Counted from the stretch's first letter, positions 8,675-20,493 are shown. The stretch is 48,585 nt of DNA from Gammaproteobacteria bacterium (GCA_020832085.1 JAFIFJ010000162.1:1-48585), one strand, 5' to 3'. The notes: a model not told the origin generated them from the sequence alone. Made by a program: numbers and translations.

Positions 8675-8728
8675 TTCCCCTGCGCTGCGCGGCGCAGTCC
8701 CTGCGACGCACTTCGGTCCCGTCGAAAG
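8675..8728. repeat. REP-like repeat, copy C, in the groEL leader
   Basis: The segment has the same order as copies A and B: a GC-rich block with GCGGCGC, then CTGCGACGCA (8701-8710), then an imperfect hairpin CTTCG/CGAAAG (8711-8728). The terminal CCCACAA of the other copies is missing. It lies between the regulator stop and groEL. Sequence similarity is clear in the GCGACGCA core and weaker elsewhere. Confidence 0.4.
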
Positions 8729-8830
8729 CCGTAGCAAGTTTTTTTGCGTCCCGCCCCATTGAAACCTGCCGAACGCCCCCCAATAAGAGATCGCCAATTC
8801 CATTCCGGGATGCGTGAGGACACCAGCACC

Positions 8831-10462
<1,632 letters not shown>

Positions 10463-10480
10463 GCCTCACTCTCGCAAACC

Positions 10481-10504
10481 GGCCCGCTCCCCCCGGAGCG
10501 GGCC
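10481..10504 (+). terminator. Strong GC hairpin after groEL
   Basis: GGCCCGCTCC (10481-10490) and GGAGCGGGCC (10495-10504) form a perfect 10-bp stem with a four-C loop, 18 bases after the groEL stop. No T-run follows, so termination may be Rho-assisted or the hairpin may protect the mRNA 3' end. Confidence 0.5.
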
Positions 10505-10514
10505 ACCCCAATAG

Positions 10515-10620
10515 TGGACACCCACAAAAGTTCTGGACATCCACGTTTCTCAATCCTGGACATCCAACTTTCTCCTCCCCTCCGCAATACTGGACATCCA
10601 CAAACTTCCGGGACATCCAC
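10515..10620. repeat. Array of five TGGACAYCCAC repeats
   Basis: Core units occur at 10515-10525, 10534-10544, 10557-10567, 10591-10601 and 10610-10620. Start-to-start distances are 19, 23, 34 and 19 bases. The units read TGGACACCCAC or TGGACATCCAC, with one ending in A and one beginning GGGACA. A related array is at 21094-21142. The rest of 10463-10782 contains the hairpin above and no recognisable gene. Confidence 0.75.
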
Positions 10621-10782
10621 GCCTTCGACCAACCCGAGGTCCATCTCCACGCCCCGACCACCCGGCAGATCACCCACTGGCAACGGCCCAGCGCCAGTTC
10701 CCTGGCCGCTTCGCGTTAGACTTGGGCCCACTGAAGCGTTTTCGAATCTTGGGCTTCGCGCCAGCCCTCAGGAACGGATGCC

Positions 10783-13700
10783 GTGACCGACCCGCACCTG
10801 CCTCCCATCCATCCCGGCTTCATGGTCATCCAGAGCCATCGGCTGGAGACCCTCCGTGACCTCTGCCTGCAATGGCTAGCCAGCCAGCCGGTGGGGCCCA
10901 TGGAGGAGGAGGTGTTCCTGGTTCAGAGCAACGGCATCGCCCAGTGGCTGCAGATGGCCATGGCGTCCCGCGACGGTCAGGGTTGGGGCATCGCCTTCGG
11001 CGTGCGCATGCTGCTGCCGGCCCGCTTCCAGTGGCTGGCCTATCGTTCCGTGCTGGAGGCTGGCGGGTCGGACGCCATCCCCGACACGTCGCCCTACGAC
11101 AAGTCCAGATTGCGCTGGCGCCTGCTGCAGCTCATTCCGACCCTGCTGGACGGTGCGGCGTTCACGCCCCTGCGTCACTTCCTCGGCCGCGACCCGGACC
11201 AGCGCAAACGTTTCCAGCTCGCCGAACGGCTCGCCGATCTCTATGACCAGTACCAGGTCTACCGCGCGGACTGGCTGCAGGCCTGGCAGCGCAGCGAAGA
11301 CGTCCTGATCACCCCTCAGGGCGAGGCGCTGCCGCTGCCTTCCGATCAGCTCTGGCAGGCGGAACTGTGGCGCGCAATTCGCGCAAGCCTTGCTGCAGAC
11401 GTCCGCGACAGTGACCGCGCCAGCATCCACCAGCGCTTTCTCCAGGCCGCCAGCGGCCTGACCCAGGACACCCTGCCGGTGGATCTCCCGCGCAGGCTGG
11501 TGGTCTTCGGGGTCTCGGCCCTGCCCCAGCAGACCGTGGACGTGCTCGCCAAGCTGGCCGAGGGCGGCATGCAGGTCATGTTCTGCATGGTCAATCCCTG
11601 CCAGTTCTATTGGGGCGACCTCATCGAGCATCGTGAGCTGCTGGCAGCGGAATACCGCCGCCAGCAGAAGACCGGCGACAGGCCCAGCGTGATCGACGAA
11701 GCCGAGCTGCACCTGCACGCCCAACCCCTGCTGGCAGCCTGGGGCAAGCAGGGCCGGGACTTCCTGCACCTGCTCGATGCCCACGACGACACCAGCCGCT
11801 ACGCGCGGCTGCTGGAAGCAAACGGCATCCGCGTCGACCTCTTCGAACCGCGACCGCCGGACACCCTGCTCGGGCAGCTTCAGCAGGACATTCTCGACCT
11901 GCGTCCGCTGGCGGAAACCCAGGGCCACTGGCCAGTCGTCGACGCCACCCGGGACGACTCCCTGGTCTTTCACGTCGCCCATGGTCCCCAGCGGGAATTG
12001 GAGGTCCTGCACGACCAGCTCCTGGCCGCCTTCGCCGCCGATCCGTCCCTGCAACCCCGGGACGTCATTGTGATGGTCCCCGACGTGGCCACCTTCGCGC
12101 CCTACATTCACGCCACCTTCGGGCAGTTCGAGCCCGGCACCCCCCGCCACATCCCCTATCAGGTCAGTGACCGCGAGCAGCGCAGTCACGAGCCCCTGCT
12201 GCTGGCGGTGGAACAATTGCTCTCTCTGCCGACCCTGCGCCTGCGGGTGAGCGAGGTGATGGCCCTGCTGGACGTGCCCGCCATCCGCGCACGCTTCGGC
12301 CTCGACGCGGCCGATCTGCCGGATCTCCAGCGCTGGATCGAGGGCGCGAACATCCGCTGGGGACTTGATGGCCGACACCGCGCCAGCCTGGAACTTCCCG
12401 ATACCGAATTGCACACCTGGCGCTTCGGCCTCGAACGCATGCTGCTCGGCTACGCGGTGGGCGAAGCGGACCCCGACGGCGAGGACTGGCAGGACATCGT
12501 CCCCTTCGACGAGGTTGCCGGACTTGAAGCCGCACGCATCGGCCCGCTCATGCGCTTTTTAGATCGCGTCGCCGCCGCCCGCACCACACTCACCGAAGCC
12601 CGCGACCCCGAAGCCTGGGCCCGGTGCTTCCACGAACTCCTCGGCGGCCTGTTCGAGCAGACCTCCAACAACGAACAGCGCATCTTGAGCCTGCTCACCG
12701 AAGCCCTGGAAGACTGGTTACGGGAATGCCGGGATGTCGAGTTCACTGAAGCGGTCCCCCTCACCATCGCCCGTGAGGCCTGGCTCGGTCGCCTTGATGC
12801 CGACAGCTTGAGCCGCCGTTTCGGCGGCGGCGCCGTGACCTTCGCCACCCTCATGCCCATGCGAGCCATTCCCTTCGAGCACGTCTGCCTGCTGGGTATG
12901 AACGAAGGTGACTATCCGCGCCAGACCACCCGGCCTGACTTCGACCTGATGGCCGCCCGGGAGCAGTACCGCCCCGGTGACCGCTCACGGCGCGAAGACG
13001 ACCGCTACCTGTTCCTGGAAGCCCTGCTGGCTGCCCGCGGCCGCCTCTACGTGAGCTGGAGCGGCCGCAGTCTCCGCGACAACAGCGAACAGCCCCCCAG
13101 CGTCCTCGTTGGCCAGCTTCGCGACCACGTCGCAGCAGGCTGGCGCCTGGCCCAGGCCAGCAGCGCGGAGAAAGCCGGCGCCGAACTGCTCGAAGCCCTG
13201 ACCACCGAACATCCCCTGCAGCCTTTCAGCAGAGACTACTTCGAGACCAGCGACTCCGAAGGCCTGAGCCAAGCGCTTTGCATCGCACGCAGCCGGCGCT
13301 TTACCCATGCCAGCGAGTGGGCCAGCCCGGAATCGCACGAGGAACAGCCCGATGACCTCGACACCACGCTGCCCCTCTGGCTGCCCGACGATCCCATCAG
13401 CCTGCGTCAGCTTGCCGACTTCCTGGTGGATCCCGTTCGCGAGCTGTTCCGGCAGCGCCTGAAGATCTACTTCACCAACGACGATGTCGTGGCGCTGGAC
13501 GATGAGCCCTTCAACTTCGACCCGGGTCTCGAAACCTGGTCCGAACAGGATGCGCTGCTGCAACCCGCCGCCCGGCGCATCGAACAGCAGCCGGGCATGA
13601 CCGTTACCGAAGCCCTGGACGACGTCAGCAGCCTGCGCCGGCGCGCAGGGAACCTGCCCGAAGGCAGCTTCGGTAAAGCCGTGGCCGCCGAACTCAGTGA

Positions 13701-14349
13701 CAGCCTCAGCTATGCCCTCAACGAATATCGCAGCGCTCTCGACAGGTTTCCCGAGGCGCTGGAACCGGCACCCGAGATCAGTCTGAGCGTAGCCGTCACC
13801 GAAGCGAACGTGCTGTCCCTCGCCGACACCCTGGACCGGGTCCGCCGCGGGCCGGACGGTCGGGCGGCCCGTATTGTTCTGGACACCAGCAAGATGAAGG
13901 ACGAGAAGTCCGGCGATCCCCGCTGGCACGTCATCATCAAGTACTGGCCCGCCCACCTGGCCCTGCAGATCCACCACCCGCACAGCGTCACCTGCATCAT
14001 TTCCCCGGCCGGCGAGGTCGAACTGCCCGGATTCGAAAGCCGCGAGGCCGAACACCTGCTCGAAGATCTGCTTAAGGCTTGGCACACAGGCATGCAGCGC
14101 ATCCTGCCGGCCGTCGCGCGCCTCGGCTTTCCCGTCCTCATCGCCGCACCCGACTCCGCCGGCCAACTCGATGGCGACCGCAACCTGGAGGAAACCTTCG
14201 CGGAACTGCGACGGCAGCGCCAGGCCTTTGCACGCTGCTTCCCGGACCTCACCACAGTGCTCGCCCAGCCCGATTTCCTGGACATCAGTCAGCGGCTCTA
14301 CGCACCGCTGCTGGCCTGTCTGATGCCCAAGGCAGGAGCGTCATCATGA
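10783..14349 (+). CDS. recC: Exodeoxyribonuclease V gamma subunit RecC
   Basis: This 1188-residue protein is the RecC subunit of RecBCD, which splits the DNA strands, scans for Chi and positions the 3' strand. It starts with GTG at 10783 (VTDPHLPPIHPGFMVIQSHR), a typical RecC N-terminus (E. coli: about 1120 residues). Inactivated helicase-like domains are suggested by segments such as GVSALPQQTVDVLAKLAEG and MPMRAIPFEHVCLLGMNEGD, the latter strongly conserved in RecC. Its stop overlaps the recB start (ATGA at 14346-14349). Unlike enterobacteria, no ptrA gene separates recC from recB. Confidence 0.95.
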   Translation: MTDPHLPPIHPGFMVIQSHRLETLRDLCLQWLASQPVGPMEEEVFLVQSNGIAQWLQMAMASRDGQGWGIAFGVRMLLPARFQWLAYRSVLEAGGSDAIPDTSPYDKSRLRWRLLQLIPTLLDGAAFTPLRHFLGRDPDQRKRFQLAERLADLYDQYQVYRADWLQAWQRSEDVLITPQGEALPLPSDQLWQAELWRAIRASLAADVRDSDRASIHQRFLQAASGLTQDTLPVDLPRRLVVFGVSALPQQTVDVLAKLAEGGMQVMFCMVNPCQFYWGDLIEHRELLAAEYRRQQKTGDRPSVIDEAELHLHAQPLLAAWGKQGRDFLHLLDAHDDTSRYARLLEANGIRVDLFEPRPPDTLLGQLQQDILDLRPLAETQGHWPVVDATRDDSLVFHVAHGPQRELEVLHDQLLAAFAADPSLQPRDVIVMVPDVATFAPYIHATFGQFEPGTPRHIPYQVSDREQRSHEPLLLAVEQLLSLPTLRLRVSEVMALLDVPAIRARFGLDAADLPDLQRWIEGANIRWGLDGRHRASLELPDTELHTWRFGLERMLLGYAVGEADPDGEDWQDIVPFDEVAGLEAARIGPLMRFLDRVAAARTTLTEARDPEAWARCFHELLGGLFEQTSNNEQRILSLLTEALEDWLRECRDVEFTEAVPLTIAREAWLGRLDADSLSRRFGGGAVTFATLMPMRAIPFEHVCLLGMNEGDYPRQTTRPDFDLMAAREQYRPGDRSRREDDRYLFLEALLAARGRLYVSWSGRSLRDNSEQPPSVLVGQLRDHVAAGWRLAQASSAEKAGAELLEALTTEHPLQPFSRDYFETSDSEGLSQALCIARSRRFTHASEWASPESHEEQPDDLDTTLPLWLPDDPISLRQLADFLVDPVRELFRQRLKIYFTNDDVVALDDEPFNFDPGLETWSEQDALLQPAARRIEQQPGMTVTEALDDVSSLRRRAGNLPEGSFGKAVAAELSDSLSYALNEYRSALDRFPEALEPAPEISLSVAVTEANVLSLADTLDRVRRGPDGRAARIVLDTSKMKDEKSGDPRWHVIIKYWPAHLALQIHHPHSVTCIISPAGEVELPGFESREAEHLLEDLLKAWHTGMQRILPAVARLGFPVLIAAPDSAGQLDGDRNLEETFAELRRQRQAFARCFPDLTTVLAQPDFLDISQRLYAPLLACLMPKAGASS

Positions 14350-17300
14350 GCCTGCCCATCAAGCTGCCACTCGCCGGCAGCCAGCTCATCGAAGCCAGCG
14401 CCGGAACGGGCAAGACCTACACCATCGCCCTGCTCTACGTTCGGCTGGTACTCGGCACAAGCAGGCATCCCGACGAAGGGCCATGCCATGCCCGCCCGCT
14501 ACTGCCGCCGGAGATCCTGGTGGTGACCTTCACCACCGCCGCCACCAAGGAGCTGGCCAGTCGCATCCGCGACCGCCTGGTGGAAGCTGCCACGGTATTC
14601 AGGGAGGCGCCGGAGAGCATCGATCCCAACGAGCGCGATCCGCTGCGACAGCTGCGCAACTGCCACGCCCCCGAGACCTGGCCGATCTGCGCCCGGCGCC
14701 TGACCGTCGCCGCCGAGTGGATGGACGAAGCCGCCATCCACACCATCCACGCCTGGGCCCTGAAGATGCTGCAGGAGCACGCCTTCGACAGCGGCAACCT
14801 GTTCCAGCAGACGCTGCAGCCGGACCTGGGCGATCTCCTGAGCGATGCCGTCAGCGACTACTGGCGGCGGCAGTTCCACAACGTTTCCCTGACCCAGGCC
14901 ACCGCCATTCGCAGCGTCGTCCGTTCGCCTTCCGCGCTGATGAAAGCCATCCGCGGCCCCCTCGGCCGACCGGACGCCACTTTGCGGTTTCAGGGCGCGG
15001 TCCTGGAAGCCGGCCGCCTGCATCAGGAGCTCGGCGGCATCGCCGGCCAGCTTGCCGCCACCGGGGCAGCTGAACAGGGGGCCCGTGACGCCTACCGGCG
15101 TGACGCTGCTGCGATCGTCGAGCTCCTCAACGGCGCCCGTGCCGACCTCAACGGCAACACGTTCCGGGAGAAGAGTGACGACGACAAGTGGCTCGCCGCC
15201 CTGGAGGCACTCGAAGCCTGGGGCGGGCGCGGGGCACCTGCCGAGAAGTTCGTGTCCAAACTCGGGCAATCGCGCATCAAGGTGGTGAAGAACAAGACCG
15301 CCCCCGAGCATCCCTTCTTCAAGGCCGTGGACGCCTGGCAGGATGCCCTCGAGCCCATGGAGGAAGAAACCGCACGCCTGCGCGCCCTGATCATCGCCGA
15401 CGCCTGTGCCGCGGTCCGCGAACGTCTCGACGCCTTCCTGCTCGAACGCGCCGAACTCGGCTTCGACGACATCCTGCGGCGCCTCGCCGGCGCGCTGCAA
15501 GGTCCCAAGGCCGATGCGCTGGCCCGGCGCATCCGCACCCAGTTTCCCGTGGCCCTGATCGACGAATTCCAGGACACCGACCCGGTTCAGTACGAACTCT
15601 TCGAGCGCACCTACCGCATCGCCCAGGACGCCGCCGAAAGTGATCCCGGCACCGCCATCGTGCTCATCGGCGATCCCAAGCAGGCCATCTACAGCTTTCG
15701 TGGCGCAGACATCCACACCTATCTCCAGGCGCGCCGGGCCACCGCAGGCCGGCACTGGCCGCTGGACCGCAATTTCCGCTCCACGGAAGCGCTGGTATCG
15801 GCGGTGAACACCCTCTTCCTGCACGCGGAAAGCCACCCCCGCGGCGCCTTCCTGTTCAGAACCGAAGACGACGACCCGGTGCCCTACCACAGCATCGAGG
15901 CCCACGGCCGCGACGACGTGCTGACCTTAGGCGGCTTCACGGCCACGGCCCTCACCGCCTGGTGGCTGACCGAAGATGGGCCACTGCGCATCGCCCCTTT
16001 CCGGGACACCATGGCTTCCCATGCAGCGGAACAGATCGCCACCTGGCTCAATGCTCCCGACAGCCATTTCGATGCCGGCGGTGAGCGCAGCAGGCTGCGT
16101 CCTGCCGACATCGCCATCCTGGTCCGCAATCGCAATGAGGCCGCAATCATGCGCGCGGCCCTGCAGCAACGCGGACTGCACAGCGTCTATCTCTCCGATC
16201 GCGATTCGGTGTTCGAAACCGACGAGGCCGGCGATGTCCTGCGTTGGCTGCGCGCCTGCGCCGAGCCCGAGGACGATCGTCTGGTCCGGGAAGCCCTGGC
16301 CGCACCGGCGCTGTGCCGCTCCCTGCTCGAACTCGAACAATTGCAGCAGGACGAGATCGCCTGGGAGAGTCATCAGCAGCGCTTCGTCGACTACCGGGAA
16401 GTCTGGCGGCGCTACGGCGTGCTGCCCATGCTGCGGCGTCTGCTGCACGAGCGCCACGTCCCGCAACGGCTGCTCGCCGGCCACGACGGCGACCGGCGCC
16501 TGACCAACCTCCTGCACCTGGCCGAGTGGGCCCAGGAGACCAGCAGCACCCTGGACGGCGAACAGGCCCTGATCCGGGCCCTCGCTGAACACGTGGCCGA
16601 GCCGCCGACCAACGAACAGATCCTGCGGCTGGAATCCGACGCCGAACTGATTCAGGTGGTCACCATCCACAGCAGCAAGGGCCTCGAATATCCCATCGTC
16701 CTGCTGCCCTTCATCTCAGATTGGACCGAAGTCAGCAGCCGACGCGGCGAAGCCCTTTATCACGAAGGCGATGAGGTCCAGCTCGAGATCGGCCACAAAG
16801 ACAACGCCAAAGAGGCCTACGCGCTGGCTGATGACGAACGTCTTCAGGAGGAGCTTCGCCTGCTCTACGTGGCCCTGACCCGCGCGCGCCATGCCACCTT
16901 CGTTGGCGTGGCGCCCCTGGCGCCCGGAGCCAACAAATCACCTCAGCTGCACCGGGGTGCCCTTGGCTACCTGCTTGGCGGTGGCAATGCATTCGAAAGC
17001 AACGAAGCCGTCTTCGACAGTCTTCTGAAGCTGACCGAACTCAGCGAGCACATCGCCATCGATGATGTCGATCCCTTGCCGGCCTGCACGCCCTACAACC
17101 CGCCGGCCACCGAGCGTCGGCCACAGGCTGCGCGCACCCCACCGGAACACCACTTCGAGCGCTGGTGGATCGCCAGCTATACCGCCTTGAAGCATGCCGG
17201 CGATACCGACACGCCGGCGGCCCCTGAAACCGCCCGGGAAGCCACCCTGGACGAAGACGCTGCCAAGGTCTCTCGCGACAACGACGCCGAGGACAACGAT

Positions 17301-18077
17301 TCGCAGACAAAACCGCTCCCACAGATGCCCGCCCCGGGAACCATCCATGCCTTCCCCCGCGGCCCCGAACCCGGCACCTTCCTGCACGACCTGCTCGAAG
17401 CCGCCTTCGTCCGCGGCGTCCGCAAGACCCTGGATGAACCCGACCGTGCTCAGAAGATCCTCGATCGCTGCAAGGTCCGCGGCTGGGATGCCCACGCCCC
17501 AGTGCTCGATCGCTGGCTCGAAGCATTCCTCACTACGCCTCTGCCTCTGGCGCACTCAGACGCCATGACCCTGTCTGACCTCAGCCGCCCACGACCCGAA
17601 CAGGCCTTCTGGTTCGCGGTAGAGCATGCGGCCACAGCCGCCTTGAACGCCGCCGCAGAGTCGGCCGTGCTGCCTGGACGCCCCCGGCTGCCCCTGGCGA
17701 CCCAGCAGATCAACGGCCTGCTGACCGGCTTCATCGATCTGGTGGCCGAGCACGACGGGCGCTACTACGTCATCGACTGGAAGTCTAACCAGCTCGGGCC
17801 CAGCGACGCCGACTACACTTTCGAGGCCATGGCCCATACCGTCCTCGACTACCGCTACGACGTCCAGCTGCTGCTCTACCTCGTCGCACTGCATCGCCAC
17901 CTTCAGCAGCGCCTGCCCGGCTACGACTACGACACCCACGTCGGCGGAGGCCTGTTCGTATTCCTGCGTGGCATCGGTTCGCCGTCCCGTGGCGTCTTCC
18001 ACGACCGACCGAGCCGGGAGGCCATCGAAACCATCGACGCTCTGCTGCTGGGCATGAACCGCACCGAGGCCTCCTGA
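14346..18077 (+). CDS. recB: Exodeoxyribonuclease V beta subunit RecB
   Basis: This 1243-residue UvrD-type 3'-5' helicase and nuclease starts at MSLPIKLPLAG, overlapping recC. The Walker A motif is ASAGTGKT (17-24). The Walker B region reads VALIDEFQDTDP, and motif VI is in LLYVALTRARH. The C-terminal nuclease domain is intact: HDLLEAAF carries the conserved His, GFIDL has D1131, and IDWKSNQL has D1144 and K1146. Length is close to E. coli RecB (1180). Together with RecC and RecD it degrades linear duplex DNA and loads RecA after Chi. A low-complexity acidic stretch (about 950-990) links helicase and nuclease parts. Confidence 0.96.
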   Translation: MSLPIKLPLAGSQLIEASAGTGKTYTIALLYVRLVLGTSRHPDEGPCHARPLLPPEILVVTFTTAATKELASRIRDRLVEAATVFREAPESIDPNERDPLRQLRNCHAPETWPICARRLTVAAEWMDEAAIHTIHAWALKMLQEHAFDSGNLFQQTLQPDLGDLLSDAVSDYWRRQFHNVSLTQATAIRSVVRSPSALMKAIRGPLGRPDATLRFQGAVLEAGRLHQELGGIAGQLAATGAAEQGARDAYRRDAAAIVELLNGARADLNGNTFREKSDDDKWLAALEALEAWGGRGAPAEKFVSKLGQSRIKVVKNKTAPEHPFFKAVDAWQDALEPMEEETARLRALIIADACAAVRERLDAFLLERAELGFDDILRRLAGALQGPKADALARRIRTQFPVALIDEFQDTDPVQYELFERTYRIAQDAAESDPGTAIVLIGDPKQAIYSFRGADIHTYLQARRATAGRHWPLDRNFRSTEALVSAVNTLFLHAESHPRGAFLFRTEDDDPVPYHSIEAHGRDDVLTLGGFTATALTAWWLTEDGPLRIAPFRDTMASHAAEQIATWLNAPDSHFDAGGERSRLRPADIAILVRNRNEAAIMRAALQQRGLHSVYLSDRDSVFETDEAGDVLRWLRACAEPEDDRLVREALAAPALCRSLLELEQLQQDEIAWESHQQRFVDYREVWRRYGVLPMLRRLLHERHVPQRLLAGHDGDRRLTNLLHLAEWAQETSSTLDGEQALIRALAEHVAEPPTNEQILRLESDAELIQVVTIHSSKGLEYPIVLLPFISDWTEVSSRRGEALYHEGDEVQLEIGHKDNAKEAYALADDERLQEELRLLYVALTRARHATFVGVAPLAPGANKSPQLHRGALGYLLGGGNAFESNEAVFDSLLKLTELSEHIAIDDVDPLPACTPYNPPATERRPQAARTPPEHHFERWWIASYTALKHAGDTDTPAAPETAREATLDEDAAKVSRDNDAEDNDSQTKPLPQMPAPGTIHAFPRGPEPGTFLHDLLEAAFVRGVRKTLDEPDRAQKILDRCKVRGWDAHAPVLDRWLEAFLTTPLPLAHSDAMTLSDLSRPRPEQAFWFAVEHAATAALNAAAESAVLPGRPRLPLATQQINGLLTGFIDLVAEHDGRYYVIDWKSNQLGPSDADYTFEAMAHTVLDYRYDVQLLLYLVALHRHLQQRLPGYDYDTHVGGGLFVFLRGIGSPSRGVFHDRPSREAIETIDALLLGMNRTEAS

Positions 18078-18078
18078 G

Positions 18079-20136
18079 ATGTCCGAGACCACAGCACCCT
18101 CCCGCCAACTCCCCACCCTCCGCCAGGCGCTGGCCAACGGCAGGGATATGCTGCAGCTGCTGGAAGTCTGGGCGGATCGCCGCTGGCTGCGGGATCTGGA
18201 TTACGGCTTCGCCCAGACCCTGCTGCGGCGCGAGCCGGACATGCCGCCCATGGCGCTGCTTGCAGCCGCGCTGGTGAGTCAGCAGGCCGGTCGCGGACAT
18301 CTTTTGCTCGCACTCGACAAGGCCCTGGCCGATCCCGATGCCTGCCTCTCCCTCCCGGAATCAGGCCGCAGCTCAACTGCCGGCGTGGTCATGGCACACG
18401 CCCTGCTTGCCGGAATCGACTCTGAAGCCTGGTGCAGGGCACTGCAGTCCAGCATCGCCATCGGGGACGGATCCACGCGCACACCCCTGGTGCTTCAGGG
18501 CAGCGACCTCTACCTCTACCGCCATTGGCAGCACGAACGTCGCATCGAAGTCGCCATCACAGCACGGCTGAAGAACCCCCTTCCCATCGAAGCGGCCACC
18601 GTCCGGCCCCTGCTCGATCAACTGTTCCCTGCGGCCACACGCCCGGATGTCGAGATGGACTGGCAGAAAATGGCCTGCGCCCTCTGCGCGCGCCAGCGCT
18701 TCGCCGTCATCACCGGTGGTCCCGGTACCGGCAAGACCACCACAGTGATCCGTGTCCTCGCCATGCTGCAGGCCCAGGCCATGGCCGAAGCACCGGCAAG
18801 GACCTTGCGCATCCGCCTCGCCGCACCCACGGGCAAGGCCGCCGCGCGCCTGAACCAGTCCATTGCCGCCCAGGTTCAGGGACTCGATCTTGGCAACCTG
18901 TCCGAACCTGAAGTTCTGCGTGCCACCATCCCGACCCGCGTCGACACGCTGCATCGCCTGCTCGGCAGCCGACCGGATACCCGGCACTTCGCCTTTCACC
19001 GCGAACGTCGGCTGCCCGTGGACGTGGTGGTGGTGGATGAAGCTTCGATGATCGACGAGGCCATGATGGTGGCGCTGATCGACGCCCTGCCGGACACGGC
19101 AAGACTGATCCTGCTCGGCGACAAGGACCAGCTCGCCTCAGTGGAGGCCGGCGCCGTCCTCGGCAGCCTTTGCGCCAGAGCCGAAAGCGGCGGCTACGAC
19201 AGCGAGACTCAGCGCTGGCTGGAAGCCGCCAGCGGCGAAACACTGAACACGGCGCTCGTCGCGTCATCGCCACGCCTCCTCGAACAGGGCATCGTCATGC
19301 TGCGTCACAGTCACCGCTTCGACGCCGACAGCGGCATCGGCGGCCTCGCCCGCGCCATCAACAGCGGTGATCCCCGGGAAGCCCGACAGATTCTCGAACA
19401 GGGCCAGGACGTCCATGCCCCCGCCGTCAGCAGCAGTGAAGACCGGGCGTTTCTGGACCTGCTGCTGCACGGTCATGGTGCGGATGCACCGGGCTATCTG
19501 GCCTGCCTCGAGGTTCTCGCGTCCAAGCGACCGAACTTGGCCGAATCCACAGCCATCGACGCCTGGGCCCTGGCCGTCCTCGAGGCCCAGGCCGGCTTCC
19601 AACTCCTGTGCGCCTTGCGCGAGGGGCCCTTCGGGGTACGCGGACTGAACGCCCGCATCGAAGCCGCCCTCATGCAGGGCGGGCACATCGGGACCGGCAG
19701 CGAAGGACAGCAGTGGTACGAAGGCCGGCCGGTCATCGTCACCGCCAACGACTACAACCTGGGGCTACGCAATGGCGATCTCGGCATCACTCTGCGGGTT
19801 CCCGAAGGCGATGGCGCAGCGCCATCGACCCTGCGCGTCGCCTTCCATCGCCAGGAGGATGCCAACGCCGTGCACTGGGTCCTGCCCAGCCGCCTGCAGC
19901 GCTGCGAAACCGTCTTCGCCATGACCGTCCACAAGTCCCAGGGCTCGGAGTTCCGCCACACCGCCCTGATCCTGCCGGACACCCCGAGTCCGGTGCTGAC
20001 CCGGGAATTGCTTTACACGGCCGTCACCCGCGCCAGCCGCGCATTCACCCTGTTCACCGCGAACCGGGACGTGTTCGACGTCGCCGTCACCCGCCAGATC
20101 GAACGCGCCAGCCGGCTCTTTGCGGCCAGAAGGTGA
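18079..20136 (+). CDS. recD: Exodeoxyribonuclease V alpha subunit RecD
   Basis: This 685-residue SF1B 5'-3' helicase has Walker A GGPGTGKT (213-220), Walker B VVVDEASMID, and the C-terminal motif block FAMTVHKSQGSEF followed by LLYTAVTRASR. The N-terminal 190 residues form the domain that contacts RecC. It begins one base after the recB stop, completing a recC-recB-recD operon. The enzyme acts in the cytoplasm on double-strand ends and also destroys foreign linear DNA. All expected motifs are present. Confidence 0.96.
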   Translation: MSETTAPSRQLPTLRQALANGRDMLQLLEVWADRRWLRDLDYGFAQTLLRREPDMPPMALLAAALVSQQAGRGHLLLALDKALADPDACLSLPESGRSSTAGVVMAHALLAGIDSEAWCRALQSSIAIGDGSTRTPLVLQGSDLYLYRHWQHERRIEVAITARLKNPLPIEAATVRPLLDQLFPAATRPDVEMDWQKMACALCARQRFAVITGGPGTGKTTTVIRVLAMLQAQAMAEAPARTLRIRLAAPTGKAAARLNQSIAAQVQGLDLGNLSEPEVLRATIPTRVDTLHRLLGSRPDTRHFAFHRERRLPVDVVVVDEASMIDEAMMVALIDALPDTARLILLGDKDQLASVEAGAVLGSLCARAESGGYDSETQRWLEAASGETLNTALVASSPRLLEQGIVMLRHSHRFDADSGIGGLARAINSGDPREARQILEQGQDVHAPAVSSSEDRAFLDLLLHGHGADAPGYLACLEVLASKRPNLAESTAIDAWALAVLEAQAGFQLLCALREGPFGVRGLNARIEAALMQGGHIGTGSEGQQWYEGRPVIVTANDYNLGLRNGDLGITLRVPEGDGAAPSTLRVAFHRQEDANAVHWVLPSRLQRCETVFAMTVHKSQGSEFRHTALILPDTPSPVLTRELLYTAVTRASRAFTLFTANRDVFDVAVTRQIERASRLFAARR

Positions 20137-20151
20137 AGGAGTTCGCCAACC

Positions 20152-20430
20152 ATGCGCGATAACTATGACTTCTCCAAAGCTAAGCGCGCCAAGCACGTCA
20201 CCCACCTGGCCAGGCTGCAGGCTGAAGCTGCCGGCAAACAGCGGATCACAATCATGCTGGACAGCGACCTGATCGCCACTTTCCGTACCCACGCCAAAGC
20301 CGAGGGCATCGGCTACCAGACTCTCATCAATCAGACCCTGCGCCAGTCCCTGCGCGGCCACCCGGTCGACGAGGCGACGCTTCGCAAGGTGCTGCGGGAA
20401 GAACTTCAAGGTTCTGAGGACCAGGACTGA
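20152..20430 (+). CDS. BrnA-like antitoxin without an adjacent BrnT toxin
   Basis: This 92-residue protein has a basic N-terminus (DNYDFSKAKRAKHVTHLARL) and a ribbon-helix-helix core, RITIMLDSDLIATFRTHAK, followed by GIGYQTLINQTLRQSL, the hallmark of the BrnA/CopG antitoxin group. It starts 15 bases after recD with GGAG upstream and probably shares the recBCD transcript. BrnA normally follows its toxin gene brnT, but recD lies upstream and a reductase downstream. It is thus an orphan that may act as a regulator or as leftover from a TA pair. The family call is firm to moderate; the role is open. Confidence 0.8.
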   Translation: MRDNYDFSKAKRAKHVTHLARLQAEAAGKQRITIMLDSDLIATFRTHAKAEGIGYQTLINQTLRQSLRGHPVDEATLRKVLREELQGSEDQD

Positions 20431-20493
20431 TCAATCGCGCCTCCCCGCGCTGCTACCCTTGAATCCCACCCACCCCGCTGAGGTCTTCCCCCC

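Noticed and set aside
8640..8830. A groES gene or CIRCE operator before groEL
   Set aside because: No 10-kDa chaperonin frame and no TTAGCACTC-type inverted repeat are visible.
10515..10620. A CRISPR array
   Set aside because: Repeats are only 11 bp, spacers are 8-23 bp and similar to each other, and no cas gene is nearby.
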